Assembly (NCBI GenBank): GCA_946407895.1
Contig: CAMJQA010000022.1
Location: 1 to 44,270 of the forward strand
Direction of reading: 5' to 3'
Source of the DNA: an uncultured Prevotellaceae bacterium
GTDB taxonomy: Bacteria; Bacteroidota; Bacteroidia; Bacteroidales; Bacteroidaceae
DNA length: 44,270 nt
The first letter of the stretch is position 1. Every line of letters begins with the position of its first letter. A model generated the notes under the pieces. That model was not told the origin of the DNA. It saw nothing but the letters and a program-made list of their open reading frames with translations, and searched no databases. This document shows positions 15,351 through 23,812 of the stretch, one piece after another. A program made the translations under genes and the position numbers.

Positions 15351-16678
15351 TTTTCTTGTTCTTTTAAATGGTTTGTAACTTTGTATTTATGTAGATTCCT
15401 CATTTTCCATGTTACCCAAAGGCGGTCGCCCAGGGTCCAGATAAGCAGGGGCGTCAGGTACCACAGCAGGATACGCAGTACACGCCTCATGAAGCTGTTT
15501 ACCTGCGGGTGGGCCAAGGGCAGTTCTTCCAACGGCTGGCTTAGTTCCTCTTCATGGGGCAGGCGGGTGGAGGGCCATTTGTTGACTACGGTGCTGCCCA
15601 GCAGAAGCATGAGCCCGGGGTTGGAGCGTACCATCGTCTTCAGCGTCACGGCATCAACGTGGCAGAACGGGTATTCGGCAGCGGTGATATCCTTCCACTT
15701 GGCAATCGATTCCTCGTCGCTGGAGGTCAGGCACAGGAACTGGTATCCGTGTTCCAGGCTGTAGTCGTGGATGGCTGTTATGTGGTCCATCACGCCGTCG
15801 TCGGCAGTTTCCAGATAGGGTGCCACAAGCAGGAACTTGTAGCCGGGGTCGGCAAGCAGGTCTGCCGTGATATCCTCACCTTTTCGGGGACCGTCAACGG
15901 GGACGATTTCCAGGTCGTGAATCTCAGGCAGCGTTTGTGAACCGCCCGTCATCTCGGTGCGCGAGTCGATGAAGGTCCATGTGCTGTCGGGATAGTCTTC
16001 GAGTGTGAACTCGCGGCGTACACCGTCCTTCTCCATGATGAAGTAGGTCTCGTATTGTGCTGATTCGTCCTCGTTCATCCCCATCTTCTCCAATATGTCA
16101 GCGCCTATGTGATAGGGCCTGAAGTCGATGAGGGGCAGACCGTGGATATTGATAAGGGCAAAGATAAGGGCAAACAACCAGGTGTAGAGGGTGATAAGCC
16201 ACTGGTTGCGACGGGTGATGAAGCGTACCACCGTTCTGTAGTGCCTGGCTACCACAATGACTGCGCTGAGCAGGATGACATTCTTCCAGAACGTCTGCCA
16301 GTTGGTGAGTACCCAGGCATCACCGAAGCATCCGCAGTCGGAAACGGGATTCTTTAGGGCCAGGTAGAGGGTAAGGGGGGTGAAGAGTAACATCAACAGC
16401 ATCATCACCCGGCTGATAGTCCATCGGTGGATACCGAAGAACATGAACACGCCCAGGCAGAACTCCAGCATGCCCAGCACAACTGACATCACCAATGGAA
16501 CTGGCGCTGGGATGAGGGCGGCCATGCCAAAGGCGTGCGCGTAGTCCTCTATCTTGTACTGCGTGCCCAGGGGGTCGTTCAGCTTCACCGTGCCGGAGAA
16601 CAGAAAGGCTGCTGCCAGAAGCATCCGGCACAGGTTGACGGACCACAGAAGGAATATATGCTTGGTCTTATGCTTCAC
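15347..16678 (-). CDS. BT_3928-family membrane protein (DoxX/MauE-like N-terminus)
   Basis: The 443-residue protein begins with four hydrophobic segments of a DoxX/MauE-like domain, including [15 protein letters not shown] (27-41) and the MauE-type DCGCFGD motif (114-120). A second group of membrane segments, a soluble region (about 180-400) and a C-terminal hydrophobic segment (about 405-425) follow. The soluble part resembles a thioredoxin-like fold but lacks CxxC. MauE-like proteins are linked to redox or thiol chemistry in the envelope; the actual role here is unknown. The start overlaps the DUF1599 gene by 11 bp and the stop overlaps tpiA by 4 bp. Confidence 0.85.
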   Translation of the reverse strand: MKHKTKHIFLLWSVNLCRMLLAAAFLFSGTVKLNDPLGTQYKIEDYAHAFGMAALIPAPVPLVMSVVLGMLEFCLGVFMFFGIHRWTISRVMMLLMLLFTPLTLYLALKNPVSDCGCFGDAWVLTNWQTFWKNVILLSAVIVVARHYRTVVRFITRRNQWLITLYTWLFALIFALINIHGLPLIDFRPYHIGADILEKMGMNEDESAQYETYFIMEKDGVRREFTLEDYPDSTWTFIDSRTEMTGGSQTLPEIHDLEIVPVDGPRKGEDITADLLADPGYKFLLVAPYLETADDGVMDHITAIHDYSLEHGYQFLCLTSSDEESIAKWKDITAAEYPFCHVDAVTLKTMVRSNPGLMLLLGSTVVNKWPSTRLPHEEELSQPLEELPLAHPQVNSFMRRVLRILLWYLTPLLIWTLGDRLWVTWKMRNLHKYKVTNHLKEQEK

Positions 16679-17213
16679 CGAAAGTGAGTTTGATCAGCCC
16701 GAAGACTGCATAGTTCATCATGTCCATGTAGTTGGCATCTACACCCTCAGACACAAGTGTGTCACCGTTGAGGGACTCTATCTGCTTGGTGCGGAATATC
16801 TTCATCAGGATGAGGTCTGTATAACTGCTTACACGCATGCCACGCCATGCCTCGTCGTAGTCGTGGTTTTTGCGCAGCATCAGCTCCAGCGAGGCCTGGG
16901 CATGGCGGTCATAGGCAGCCAGGGCCTCCTCGTTAGTCATCCCGTCGGCTACCTCGGCAGGTCCCATTTCTAATTGGATGAGACCGATGATGGCATAGTT
17001 GACGATGCCAACGAACTCGGGTCGTATGCCTTCGTTTACCAGGGCAACGCCCTTGGTCTCTATACTGCGTATGCGGTTGGCCTTGATGTATATCTGGTCT
17101 GTGACGGAGGCTGGTCTCATAATGCGCCACGCTGCGCCGTAGTCGTGTAGCTTCTTGGCAAAGAGCGTGCGGCACTCTGTCATGATTTGTTCAAATTGTT
17201 CGCGGGTCTCCAT
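16668..17213 (-). CDS. DUF1599 protein with two tandem copies of the domain
   Basis: The product is 181 residues from ATG 17213; a longer frame to 17267 would begin upstream of the promoter -7 box and is excluded. Two copies of the same unit are visible: the first contains KLHDYGAAWRIMRPASVTDQ and INYAIIGLIQLEMG-like text (as IVNYAIIGLIQLEMG), the second KNHDYDEAWRGMRVSSYTDL and [16 protein letters not shown] recall DUF1599 being described as a nucleotide-modification-associated domain, but no biochemical role is established that I can cite. It is first in the DUF1599, BT_3928, tpiA, SPOR operon. Confidence 0.85.
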   Translation of the reverse strand: METREQFEQIMTECRTLFAKKLHDYGAAWRIMRPASVTDQIYIKANRIRSIETKGVALVNEGIRPEFVGIVNYAIIGLIQLEMGPAEVADGMTNEEALAAYDRHAQASLELMLRKNHDYDEAWRGMRVSSYTDLILMKIFRTKQIESLNGDTLVSEGVDANYMDMMNYAVFGLIKLTFGEA

Positions 17214-17236
17214 TGCTTCTTTATTCAATTCTGTTG

Positions 17237-17268
17237 CAAAATTACATAAATTTTGCTTAATAAGCAAA
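17237..17268 (-). promoter_or_regulatory. Consensus promoter of the DUF1599-BT_3928-tpiA-SPOR operon
   Basis: On the minus strand TTTG (complement of 17265-17268), 20 bp, then TAATTTTG (complement of 17237-17244) matches the Bacteroidales consensus. The start codon at 17213 lies 23 bp downstream of the -7 box. Confidence 0.85.
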
Positions 17269-17296
17269 AAGTAGGCTGCTAAACTGCAGCAAAGAC

Positions 17297-17321
17297 AAAA
17301 AAAGGAGCCTTTTCAGGCTCC
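17297..17321 (-). terminator. Rho-independent terminator of the M23 peptidase gene
   Basis: On the minus strand GGAGCC, a 6-nt loop TGAAAA and GGCTCC are followed by seven T residues (complement of 17297-17303). It lies 25 bp past the stop codon at 17347 and just upstream of the DUF1599 promoter. Confidence 0.9.
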
Positions 17322-17346
17322 CAAAGCTTATGAAGGGATGTAATTA

Positions 17347-18357
17347 TCAGCTATATTTCAATATCTGTCCCGGACGAAGGATGGTTTTCTCCGTGATGCC
17401 GTTCAGGCGGCAAAGCTTCGAAACGGTGGTGTGATACTTTTTCGCAATGGAGGACAGGTTCTCGCCGTTACGTACCTTGTGAACGGAATTGCGTGGCTTG
17501 GCACGCATCTCGGCACGCTTCTTCTCCTGGAAGGCCTGGCTCTCCTGGGCTTTCTCTGCAGCACTTGCAGCAGCCAGCGAGGCTTTGCCTTCGCCTTCGC
17601 CTGTGCCCTGAGGCTCTGCTACGTCCGTCACCTCATGGGCAGCCAGCAACTGGCCTTTGCCGTGAGAGCGATATACGTAAAAATCACCCTGGATATCCTG
17701 TGCCTCGAAGTTGAATAGCTTCTCGGGGTCGATGAACTGACCCAGGAAGCGTGTCTCAAAGTGAAGGTGGGAACCGTAGGAACGCCCTGTGTTTCCGCCC
17801 AAACCGATGGGCTGACCTGCCTTGACAATATCGTCTTCGCGTACGAGTTGCTTGCTCAGGTGGCCGTAGAGCGTCTCCAGTCCGTTCGGATGGCGGATGA
17901 GCACGTATTTGCCGTATCCCCTGCCATTGAATGCCACAATGCGCACCTTGCCCGTGAAGGCGGCGTAGATGGTGTCGCCCAGATACACCTTGATGTCAGT
18001 GCCGTAGTGCTGGCGACGGAAACTGCGGCGGTAGCCGTAGTGACTGTTTACCAGGCGGCTCGGTGTGGGCATACAGAAATTGCGCAGGTCAATCTTGTAT
18101 TCTGCGGGAAGTTCTACACCGAAGTTTGTGGTATAGGTGTTGTCCCACTCGGGATATAGGTGATCAGCGGGGAACTCAAACATGATTTCTTCTTCGTGCT
18201 GCACCAGGCGCTTGATGGCGATGCTGTCAATAGCTCGCATCTTCGTATCTACCGGTGCTATGCTGGCCAGCTTGTCCTGAGCCGTAACAGGCATTGCCAT
18301 CGCAAATGATGCGGTGGCTATCAGGAAGTTGGCTATCTTCTTCAGTTGTATGTGCAT
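17347..18357 (-). CDS. M23 (LytM) peptidoglycan endopeptidase with C-terminal LysM
   Basis: The product is 336 residues with a signal peptide (about 1-26). The LytM zinc centre is intact: His117 and Asp121 (HYGTD), His166 (YGHL), and His197/His199 in GSHLHFE. A charged Ala/Glu-rich linker (about 245-290) leads to a LysM domain (about 292-336, VHKVRNGENLSSIAKKYHTT and ending ILRPGQILKY) that binds glycan. It should cleave peptide cross-links in the periplasm, so an active enzyme rather than an EnvC-type activator. It lies 37 bp after ndk and may share its transcript; a strong terminator follows. Confidence 0.93.
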   Translation of the reverse strand: MHIQLKKIANFLIATASFAMAMPVTAQDKLASIAPVDTKMRAIDSIAIKRLVQHEEEIMFEFPADHLYPEWDNTYTTNFGVELPAEYKIDLRNFCMPTPSRLVNSHYGYRRSFRRQHYGTDIKVYLGDTIYAAFTGKVRIVAFNGRGYGKYVLIRHPNGLETLYGHLSKQLVREDDIVKAGQPIGLGGNTGRSYGSHLHFETRFLGQFIDPEKLFNFEAQDIQGDFYVYRSHGKGQLLAAHEVTDVAEPQGTGEGEGKASLAAASAAEKAQESQAFQEKKRAEMRAKPRNSVHKVRNGENLSSIAKKYHTTVSKLCRLNGITEKTILRPGQILKYS

Positions 18358-18394
18358 TAGTCTAATTTTGCCGGTCTTTGTATCTTAATTAATA

Positions 18395-18856
18395 TTAAAT
18401 TTCATCTATGGCATACAGGCGATCCATGTTCAGGTCACCCAGGTCATATATCTCTTCGGGTCGGAAGAAACGATTCAGCTCAATCGCCGCAGCCTCGGGG
18501 GAGTCGGAGGCATGTACGATGTTCTGCTGGTTGCTCATGCAATAGTCGCCGCGTATGGTGCCTGCGTCTGCTTTTCGCCCGTTTGTGTACCCCGTTATGT
18601 AGCGTACTACAGAGATGGCATCTACGCCCTCAAGGCACATGGCTACTACGGGCGTCTTCTTCATAGAGGCCTTTAGGCTGGGGAAGAACGGCTTCTTTAT
18701 CAAGTGTGCATAGTGCTCCTCGAGAATCTCGTCCGTCAGTTGCATCATTTTCATTCCGGCGATACGCAGTCCTTTTTTCTCAAAGCGGCTGATAATCTCG
18801 CCGATAAGTGCTCTCTGCACCGTACTGGGCTTGAGCAAAACCAGGGTTCTTTCCAT
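18395..18856 (-). CDS. ndk: Nucleoside diphosphate kinase
   Basis: The 153-residue enzyme transfers the terminal phosphate of ATP to nucleoside diphosphates. The start ERTLVLLKPSTVQR, the RGDYC segment (102-106) and NIVHASDSPEAA (112-123) with the phospho-acceptor His115 are the family landmarks. Length is slightly above the common 140 residues because of an acidic insertion typical of Bacteroidales homologues. A -7 promoter box lies 55 bp upstream. The M23 gene follows 37 bp later. Confidence 0.97.
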   Translation of the reverse strand: MERTLVLLKPSTVQRALIGEIISRFEKKGLRIAGMKMMQLTDEILEEHYAHLIKKPFFPSLKASMKKTPVVAMCLEGVDAISVVRYITGYTNGRKADAGTIRGDYCMSNQQNIVHASDSPEAAAIELNRFFRPEEIYDLGDLNMDRLYAIDEI

Positions 18857-19262
18857 TTGTCTGAGGCAGTATTTCCTTTAACGAAAGGGCATTTTTACCC
18901 AATTCGGCGACAAAGATATGAAATATTTTCCAAACGGCCAACCTTTTTTGTCTCTTTTGTGGATTAATTTAACAAAAAACAACAACTTGGCCTGAGTGGC
19001 TGCCCCATAAACTCAAAGTGGCTATAAGGCTATTTCGTGCTAATGAACGATTTGGGTTAAGCGTTTGATATGGCTCATTCAAACGTATGAACAGAGAAAG
19101 TCAAGCGTATGATTCGCCCTATTATCCTATAAGTTCTCCAAGCCGCATACGTACATTTGCTTATTTTAAAATAAGACAGTGAGATATACAGTATATTTAG
19201 GTTGATGCCGAACAGGTGTACAAAGGGAACAGGCATATTCGTTCATGGTCAGCAGCCTCTTC
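18857..19262. other. 406-bp intergenic region between ndk and the Na/Pi cotransporter gene
   Basis: It holds the ndk promoter box (18911-18918 on minus), an imperfect inverted repeat GGCCAA (18936-18941) with TTGGCC (18987-18992), two related words CAAACGTATGA and CAAGCGTATGA near 19080-19112, and a 16-bp perfect palindrome CTTATTTTAAAATAAG (19160-19175). TACATTTG at 19152-19159 looks like a plus-strand -7 box with no gene after it. I see no protein gene here. Confidence 0.6.
18911..18918 (-). promoter_or_regulatory. Promoter -7 box for ndk
   Basis: The minus strand reads TATCTTTG (complement of CAAAGATA), matching TAnnTTTG, 55 bp before the ndk start. No TTTG occurs at the expected -33 distance. 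Confidence 0.5.
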
Positions 19263-20933
19263 TTATCGTCCGAATCGTGCTTCGACTACATTGACCACAT
19301 AGTCTCCCAGTTTCTCCAGCTCATTGACAATATCGGAGAACAGAGTGCCTATTGCATAGTCGTATTCGTGGTTGTTCACCGATTTGATGTTTTCTGTCTT
19401 CAGACGTCGGCGTAGTTGATTGATGTCGTTCTCTATGCGGAAACTCTCCTGGATGTCCTGCTCCTCGCGATGTCCGTGCATTACTTTTGCCATTTGGGCA
19501 AGCGCCTCATCGCATAGATTCATCATAGCCTGCAGTTTTTCTGTCTGAAGCGGTGTGAACTCTTCGCCGGCCTCCTGCTTGCGTTCGAGAGTGCGGGCCA
19601 GTTTATAGCAGGCATCTCCGATGGATTCCAGTTCTGTTATTTCGCGCATCATTTGGCGTATTTTCTGCTTCGTGTCGTCGCTCAGGTGGTCATCGCTCAC
19701 CTGTTCCAGGTAACGGGCAATCTCTATTTCAATCTTGTCCGTCATGTCCTCTTCGTGCTCTATCTGGCTGAATCGCTCTGCAAAATTCTTCTTGTCTGTC
19801 TCTGAAAACAATTGGCGTACCATGTCGAACATCTGCCCGACGCGCAGGGCGAATGCCGCAGTTTCCTTCTGTGCCTGCAGAACGGAGATTTCGGGCGTCT
19901 GCATCAGGCCCGATTGTATATATTGCAGTCTCAGCGGTTCATCGTCGGCAGCAGCCTTGTCTCGGATTACAAAGCATACGATACGTTCTATCTGTGGAAC
20001 AAACCATATTAGTATAAAGGTGTTCGACAGATTAAAGCAGGTATGGAATAAAGCCAGTACGATGCTGAGATTCTCAACGCCACCGCCCACCATTTGGCAG
20101 ACAGCATCTACGAAGGGGTGGAATATCATGAGCATCCATGTAACACCAAAGAGGTTGAAGAACATGTGGGCAAATGCTGCACGTCGAGCCTGAGTAGAGG
20201 CAGAAAGGGCAGCTACGTTCGATGTTACAGTGGTACCTATGTTCTCGCCCATTACCAGCGCTATGCCCTGATAGATAGGCAGTGCGCCACTGGAACATAA
20301 GATCATTGTAATGGCCATCACGGCAGCTGATGACTGCACGCACATCGTCAATATACCACCCATTAGCAAAAAGAGTAGCGTTGTTGTGAAACTGTTCGGG
20401 TCGAAAGAGGAGAAGAAGTTTAAAACTGCCTCATTCTCACCCAAGTGCATGTCCATTCCCGTTTGTCGAAGCGTACCAAGCCCCAGGAAGAGGAAGGCTA
20501 TGCCGAAGAGGAAGTCTCCCAGTGTTCGATGTTCCTTGCGATAAATCAGGAACATACCTATAATGAAAGTGGGAAAGACAAAATCGGTGACATTGAAGGA
20601 GAACCCTGCCGACATAATCCAGGCCGTTAGCGTCGTGCCGATGTTGGCACCCATAATAATGGTTATCGCTTGGGCCAGCGTCAGTAGGCCTGCATTTACA
20701 AACGAAACGGTCATCACAGTGGTGGCAGTCGAGGACTGAACTGCGGCCGTGACCAGTATGCCCGTCAGCATGCCCGTTACGCGGTTTGTAGTCATTTTGG
20801 CTAATACGTGGCGTAGCCCAGGCCCAGCCATCTTCTGCAGAGCTTCGCTCATCATTCTCATACCGTAGATGAGCAGGCCCAATGAGCCGAGTAGCTGCAG
20901 AATCACCATCACTAAACTTTGGTTTGTTTCCAT
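19263..20933 (-). CDS. Na/phosphate cotransporter with C-terminal PhoU-like domain
   Basis: The 556-residue protein has two inverted membrane repeats, each with the SLC34-type signature: AAVQSSTA (63-70) and CVQSSAA (198-204), plus the GANIGTT and GENIGTT loops that follow them. Residues from about 350 on form a helical PhoU-like cytoplasmic domain with ELESIGDACYKLAR and a late NELEKLGDYV. This is the NptA/YjbB family, which moves phosphate with sodium across the inner membrane, in either direction depending on the member. It has its own consensus promoter and no obvious operon partner. Confidence 0.92.
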   Translation of the reverse strand: METNQSLVMVILQLLGSLGLLIYGMRMMSEALQKMAGPGLRHVLAKMTTNRVTGMLTGILVTAAVQSSTATTVMTVSFVNAGLLTLAQAITIIMGANIGTTLTAWIMSAGFSFNVTDFVFPTFIIGMFLIYRKEHRTLGDFLFGIAFLFLGLGTLRQTGMDMHLGENEAVLNFFSSFDPNSFTTTLLFLLMGGILTMCVQSSAAVMAITMILCSSGALPIYQGIALVMGENIGTTVTSNVAALSASTQARRAAFAHMFFNLFGVTWMLMIFHPFVDAVCQMVGGGVENLSIVLALFHTCFNLSNTFILIWFVPQIERIVCFVIRDKAAADDEPLRLQYIQSGLMQTPEISVLQAQKETAAFALRVGQMFDMVRQLFSETDKKNFAERFSQIEHEEDMTDKIEIEIARYLEQVSDDHLSDDTKQKIRQMMREITELESIGDACYKLARTLERKQEAGEEFTPLQTEKLQAMMNLCDEALAQMAKVMHGHREEQDIQESFRIENDINQLRRRLKTENIKSVNNHEYDYAIGTLFSDIVNELEKLGDYVVNVVEARFGR

Positions 20934-21025
20934 AAAAAATGTTTCTTAATCAGGCTTTTTAAAGTACTTGGCAGGGTGTATAGGCTTGTTCTGTCCCCTT
21001 GCCATCAAGGCCCTCTATTTTGCCG

Positions 21026-21056
21026 CAAAGGTACAGCAATCGCCCGAGCCTACAAA
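21026..21056 (-). promoter_or_regulatory. Consensus promoter of the Na/Pi cotransporter gene
   Basis: On the minus strand TTTG (complement of 21053-21056), exactly 19 bp, then TACCTTTG (complement of 21026-21033). This is a perfect match to the Bacteroidales consensus. The leader before ATG 20933 is about 85 nt. Confidence 0.88.
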
Positions 21057-21112
21057 GAAAATAATGTTACGTTATGATTACAATTATGGAGTTTCCTAAG
21101 TCCCTGGCAGGT

Positions 21113-21162
21113 AAAAGAGCCCAAAACTCTTTGGGGAACTTTGTCGTATCTCCAGCTCTTTT
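21113..21162 (-). terminator. Compound hairpin after the sugar permease gene
   Basis: AAAAGAGC (21113-21120) and GCTCTTTT (21155-21162) pair over 8 bp, enclosing a second pairing CCAAA with TTTGG. It lies 18 bp beyond the permease stop at 21180, in the direction of minus-strand transcription, but the T run after the stem is short. Confidence 0.5.
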
Positions 21163-21179
21163 CTTTAGTCTCGGAAGCG

Positions 21180-22178
21180 TCAGTTGCCAGCTACTACAAT
21201 CAGGGCCAAGCCCAATATGAAGAAGCAGAACATCACGGCCAGCAGACGGTTGGTCGTCTTGTCGGAACCACGGAACTCCTTCCATACGCATACGCCCCAC
21301 AGGGCGGCTATCATCGGAGCGCCTTGTCCCAGGGCATACGAGATGGCGGCCCCGGCCTTTCCGGCTGCAATGTAGCTCAGCACTGTGCCAAGTCCCCAGA
21401 CGCAGCCGCCCAGAATGCCTACCAGATGTGTGCTCATCGAACCGCTGAAGTAAGTCTTGTAGCTGACGGGTTCCCCCTGGAACGGTTTCTTCATAGCCAG
21501 TGTGCCCCAGACGAAGTTGCTCAGGAAGATGCCCAGCGAGAAGATGAAGAAGGCCGTATAGGGCGTAGCCTTGCCAGGCATGGGCGACTCAAAGTTGTCC
21601 AGGTCCATAGCTGCTGCCACGAAACGGTAGAAGCATGACATCAGAATGCCTGCCACAACGGCCAGCACAATGCCTTTCCGGCCGGCTCCGCCTCCCTTCT
21701 GCTGGCGGCCCGAGGCCATTCCGTTCACGATGATGGCTATCACTACGAGGGCTACACCGGTGAAGAGCAGCAGTGCATCGCCCTTGGGCTGTCCGATGTA
21801 ATTCAGTATGACACCCAGCACCAGGGCTATGCCTACTCCTACAGGAAAGGCAACAGACATGCCCGCCAACGAAACACTGGCCGAGAGCAGGATGTTGGAG
21901 GCATTAAAGATGATACCACCCACTATGGCACTCAGGAAGGCGGTGCCAGAGAGCTGCGCCAGGTCGGCACAGAAACTGCGTCCAAGCTCGCCGTGACTGC
22001 CCAGGGTGAACCCGATGAGCAGGGAGAAGAGCAGGATGCCGATGACGTAATCCCAGTAAAATAACTCGTAGCGCCAGTTCTTGGCAGTCAGTTTCTGGGT
22101 GTTGCCCCAGGAACCCCAGCATATCATCGTGACAACGCACAGTATGACTGCCAGAAAATAACTATTGACAATAAACAT
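21180..22178 (-). CDS. GRP-family sugar permease (ribose-type uptake)
   Basis: The 332-residue protein has about ten hydrophobic segments of the drug/metabolite transporter fold. The start, with CWGSWGNTQKL (20-30), a central GIVLAVVAGILMSCFYR repeat start and the late LGGCVWGLGTVLSY fit the glucose/ribose porter (GRP) branch that includes RhaT-, GlcU- and RbsU-like permeases. Its gene is 67 bp after ribokinase on the same strand, which points to ribose or another pentose as substrate. The Bacteroides ribose utilisation system also pairs such a permease with ribokinases. Specificity is inferred from context only. Confidence 0.85.
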   Translation of the reverse strand: MFIVNSYFLAVILCVVTMICWGSWGNTQKLTAKNWRYELFYWDYVIGILLFSLLIGFTLGSHGELGRSFCADLAQLSGTAFLSAIVGGIIFNASNILLSASVSLAGMSVAFPVGVGIALVLGVILNYIGQPKGDALLLFTGVALVVIAIIVNGMASGRQQKGGGAGRKGIVLAVVAGILMSCFYRFVAAAMDLDNFESPMPGKATPYTAFFIFSLGIFLSNFVWGTLAMKKPFQGEPVSYKTYFSGSMSTHLVGILGGCVWGLGTVLSYIAAGKAGAAISYALGQGAPMIAALWGVCVWKEFRGSDKTTNRLLAVMFCFFILGLALIVVAGN

Positions 22179-22245
22179 AGGGTATGAAGGTTTAAAAGGT
22201 TCTAAGGTTTATAAAGGTTTGTCGGATATACACGGTCTACATGGG

Positions 22246-23169
22246 TTAGTTCTCCTGTGCCAGAATCTCTTTCCTACGAGGAATGCTGCGCCAGGCGCCC
22301 ATTCGTGTCACGCTGATGGCTGCTGCCTGGTTGGCAAAGCGTATGCCATCGTCCAGGGAGCGACCCTCGCTGAGGGCTACGCAGAGGGCTCCGCAGAAGG
22401 TGTCTCCGGCAGCTGTCGTATCCGCCACCTTGGTCTTGCAGGCTGGCAGGTGAACCAGTTCTCCGTTGATGTCAGTGTAGGCCCCCTTGCCTCCGGCCGT
22501 AATGATGACGTCCCTGACACCTAAGCGCTGTATTGCTCTGATGGCCTGGTGGATGCTTCCTTCGTCAGATGCCTCTATGCCGGTCATGCGGGATGCTTCC
22601 GTCTCGTTTGGTGTAATCAGGTCTATGTGGGACAGGAACTCCTCTGGCAGCGGGTCCTTGGGGAACGGGGCAGGGTTCAGTACCACCTTGGCACCGGCCT
22701 TGCTTGCTATTTCTGCTGCATACATCAGCGTCTCAAGTGGTGTCTCCAATTGCATCAGTACGATGCCGGCTTCCCTGATGAGCGGCTCGGCTACCTTTAT
22801 GTCCTCAATGCTGAGCCTGGCATTGGCACCACTCGCTACGATGATGCTGTTCTCGCCCTTGTCATCAACAGGAATCAGCGCCACGCCTGTGGACACTCCT
22901 TCGGTTGTGGTGACGCAGCTGGTGTCAATGCCTTCTGCCCGAAGCAGGCTGATGGACTGCTCTCCGAAACCGTCTTTTCCCACCCGGGCCACAAAGGCTG
23001 TCTGGCCTCCCAGCCGGGCTACGGCAACGGCCTGGTTTGCTCCTTTGCCGCCCTGGTTCGTCATAAAGTCGTGTCCTATGATCGTCTCGCCTGGCAGAGG
23101 CAGGTGATCCACCCTGATGACCATATCGGTGTTGCAGCTTCCGATGACCACTATTTTCCTCTTTTCCAT
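22246..23169 (-). CDS. rbsK: Ribokinase (PfkB family)
   Basis: The 307-residue kinase phosphorylates D-ribose at O5. NQGGKGANQAVAVARLG (38-54) is PfkB signature 1, and ADTTAAGDTFCGAL (249-262) is signature 2 with the catalytic Asp256 and anion hole. TPNETEASRMTG and VIITAGGKGAY complete the nucleotide site. GSCNTDMV near the start carries the substrate-binding Asn and Asp. It precedes the GRP permease gene, forming an uptake and phosphorylation pair. The gap to the chromate transporter gene upstream is 64 bp with no clear promoter or terminator. Confidence 0.93.
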   Translation of the reverse strand: MEKRKIVVIGSCNTDMVIRVDHLPLPGETIIGHDFMTNQGGKGANQAVAVARLGGQTAFVARVGKDGFGEQSISLLRAEGIDTSCVTTTEGVSTGVALIPVDDKGENSIIVASGANARLSIEDIKVAEPLIREAGIVLMQLETPLETLMYAAEIASKAGAKVVLNPAPFPKDPLPEEFLSHIDLITPNETEASRMTGIEASDEGSIHQAIRAIQRLGVRDVIITAGGKGAYTDINGELVHLPACKTKVADTTAAGDTFCGALCVALSEGRSLDDGIRFANQAAAISVTRMGAWRSIPRRKEILAQEN

Positions 23170-23233
23170 ATCTGTCTCAGTGTTGTTGGTTAGTTTTCTT
23201 GTTGTTTTCTTTCCGGATTCAGCTATACATTAT

Positions 23234-23812
23234 TTATAATAAAAGGAGTCCGGCTACACCGCACATGATGATGATGCGGATGGGGTTGATGTGATAGACT
23301 CTCTGGCTGACGAATGCAAAGCAAAAGATGCCTACGCTAATCCAGAACTGCCAGGGACATTCATGTATGCTGCCGAAGTTCTCGCGGTTCATAAGCAGCA
23401 GGGAGGCTGCAGCCAGCAGGCCTACTACAGCGGGCCTAAGTCCCTGGAAAACGTGCTCCACCGAGGGGTGGTGACGGTATTTCATCAGGAACTTGCTGAT
23501 GAGAAGCATCAATACAAAGCTGGGCAGTACTACGGCGAAACTGGCAATGAAACTGCCCAGCACGCCCCAGGCATGCGAATAGCCTGCGTTTACCACACTG
23601 CTATAGCCCACGTACGTAGCACTGTTGATGCCTATTGGGCCCGGCGTGCTTTGGCTGATGGCCACGATGTCGGTAAACTCACCTGTGGTAAGCCAGTGGT
23701 AGCGGGTCACCACCTCACCCTGAATCATGGATATCATGGCGTATCCCCCGCCAAAGCCAAACAGACCGATGAGGAAAAAGGTCCAGAACAGACGTAGAAA
23801 CAGTATAATCAT
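23234..23812 (-). CDS. Chromate transporter half-protein (short-chain CHR, second gene)
   Basis: The 192-residue protein contains one CHR domain: GLFGFGGGYAMISMI (16-30), the QSTPGPIGINSATYVGY motif (54-70) and RPAVVGLLAA (125-134). Paired half-size CHR proteins form a two-subunit carrier, in place of the double-length ChrA. Its ATG overlaps the stop of the other half (ATGA). Known members export chromate; in anaerobic gut-type bacteria the natural substrate is not established. The gene lies after purL and the first half on the same strand. Confidence 0.88.
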   Translation of the reverse strand: MIILFLRLFWTFFLIGLFGFGGGYAMISMIQGEVVTRYHWLTTGEFTDIVAISQSTPGPIGINSATYVGYSSVVNAGYSHAWGVLGSFIASFAVVLPSFVLMLLISKFLMKYRHHPSVEHVFQGLRPAVVGLLAAASLLLMNRENFGSIHECPWQFWISVGIFCFAFVSQRVYHINPIRIIIMCGVAGLLLL

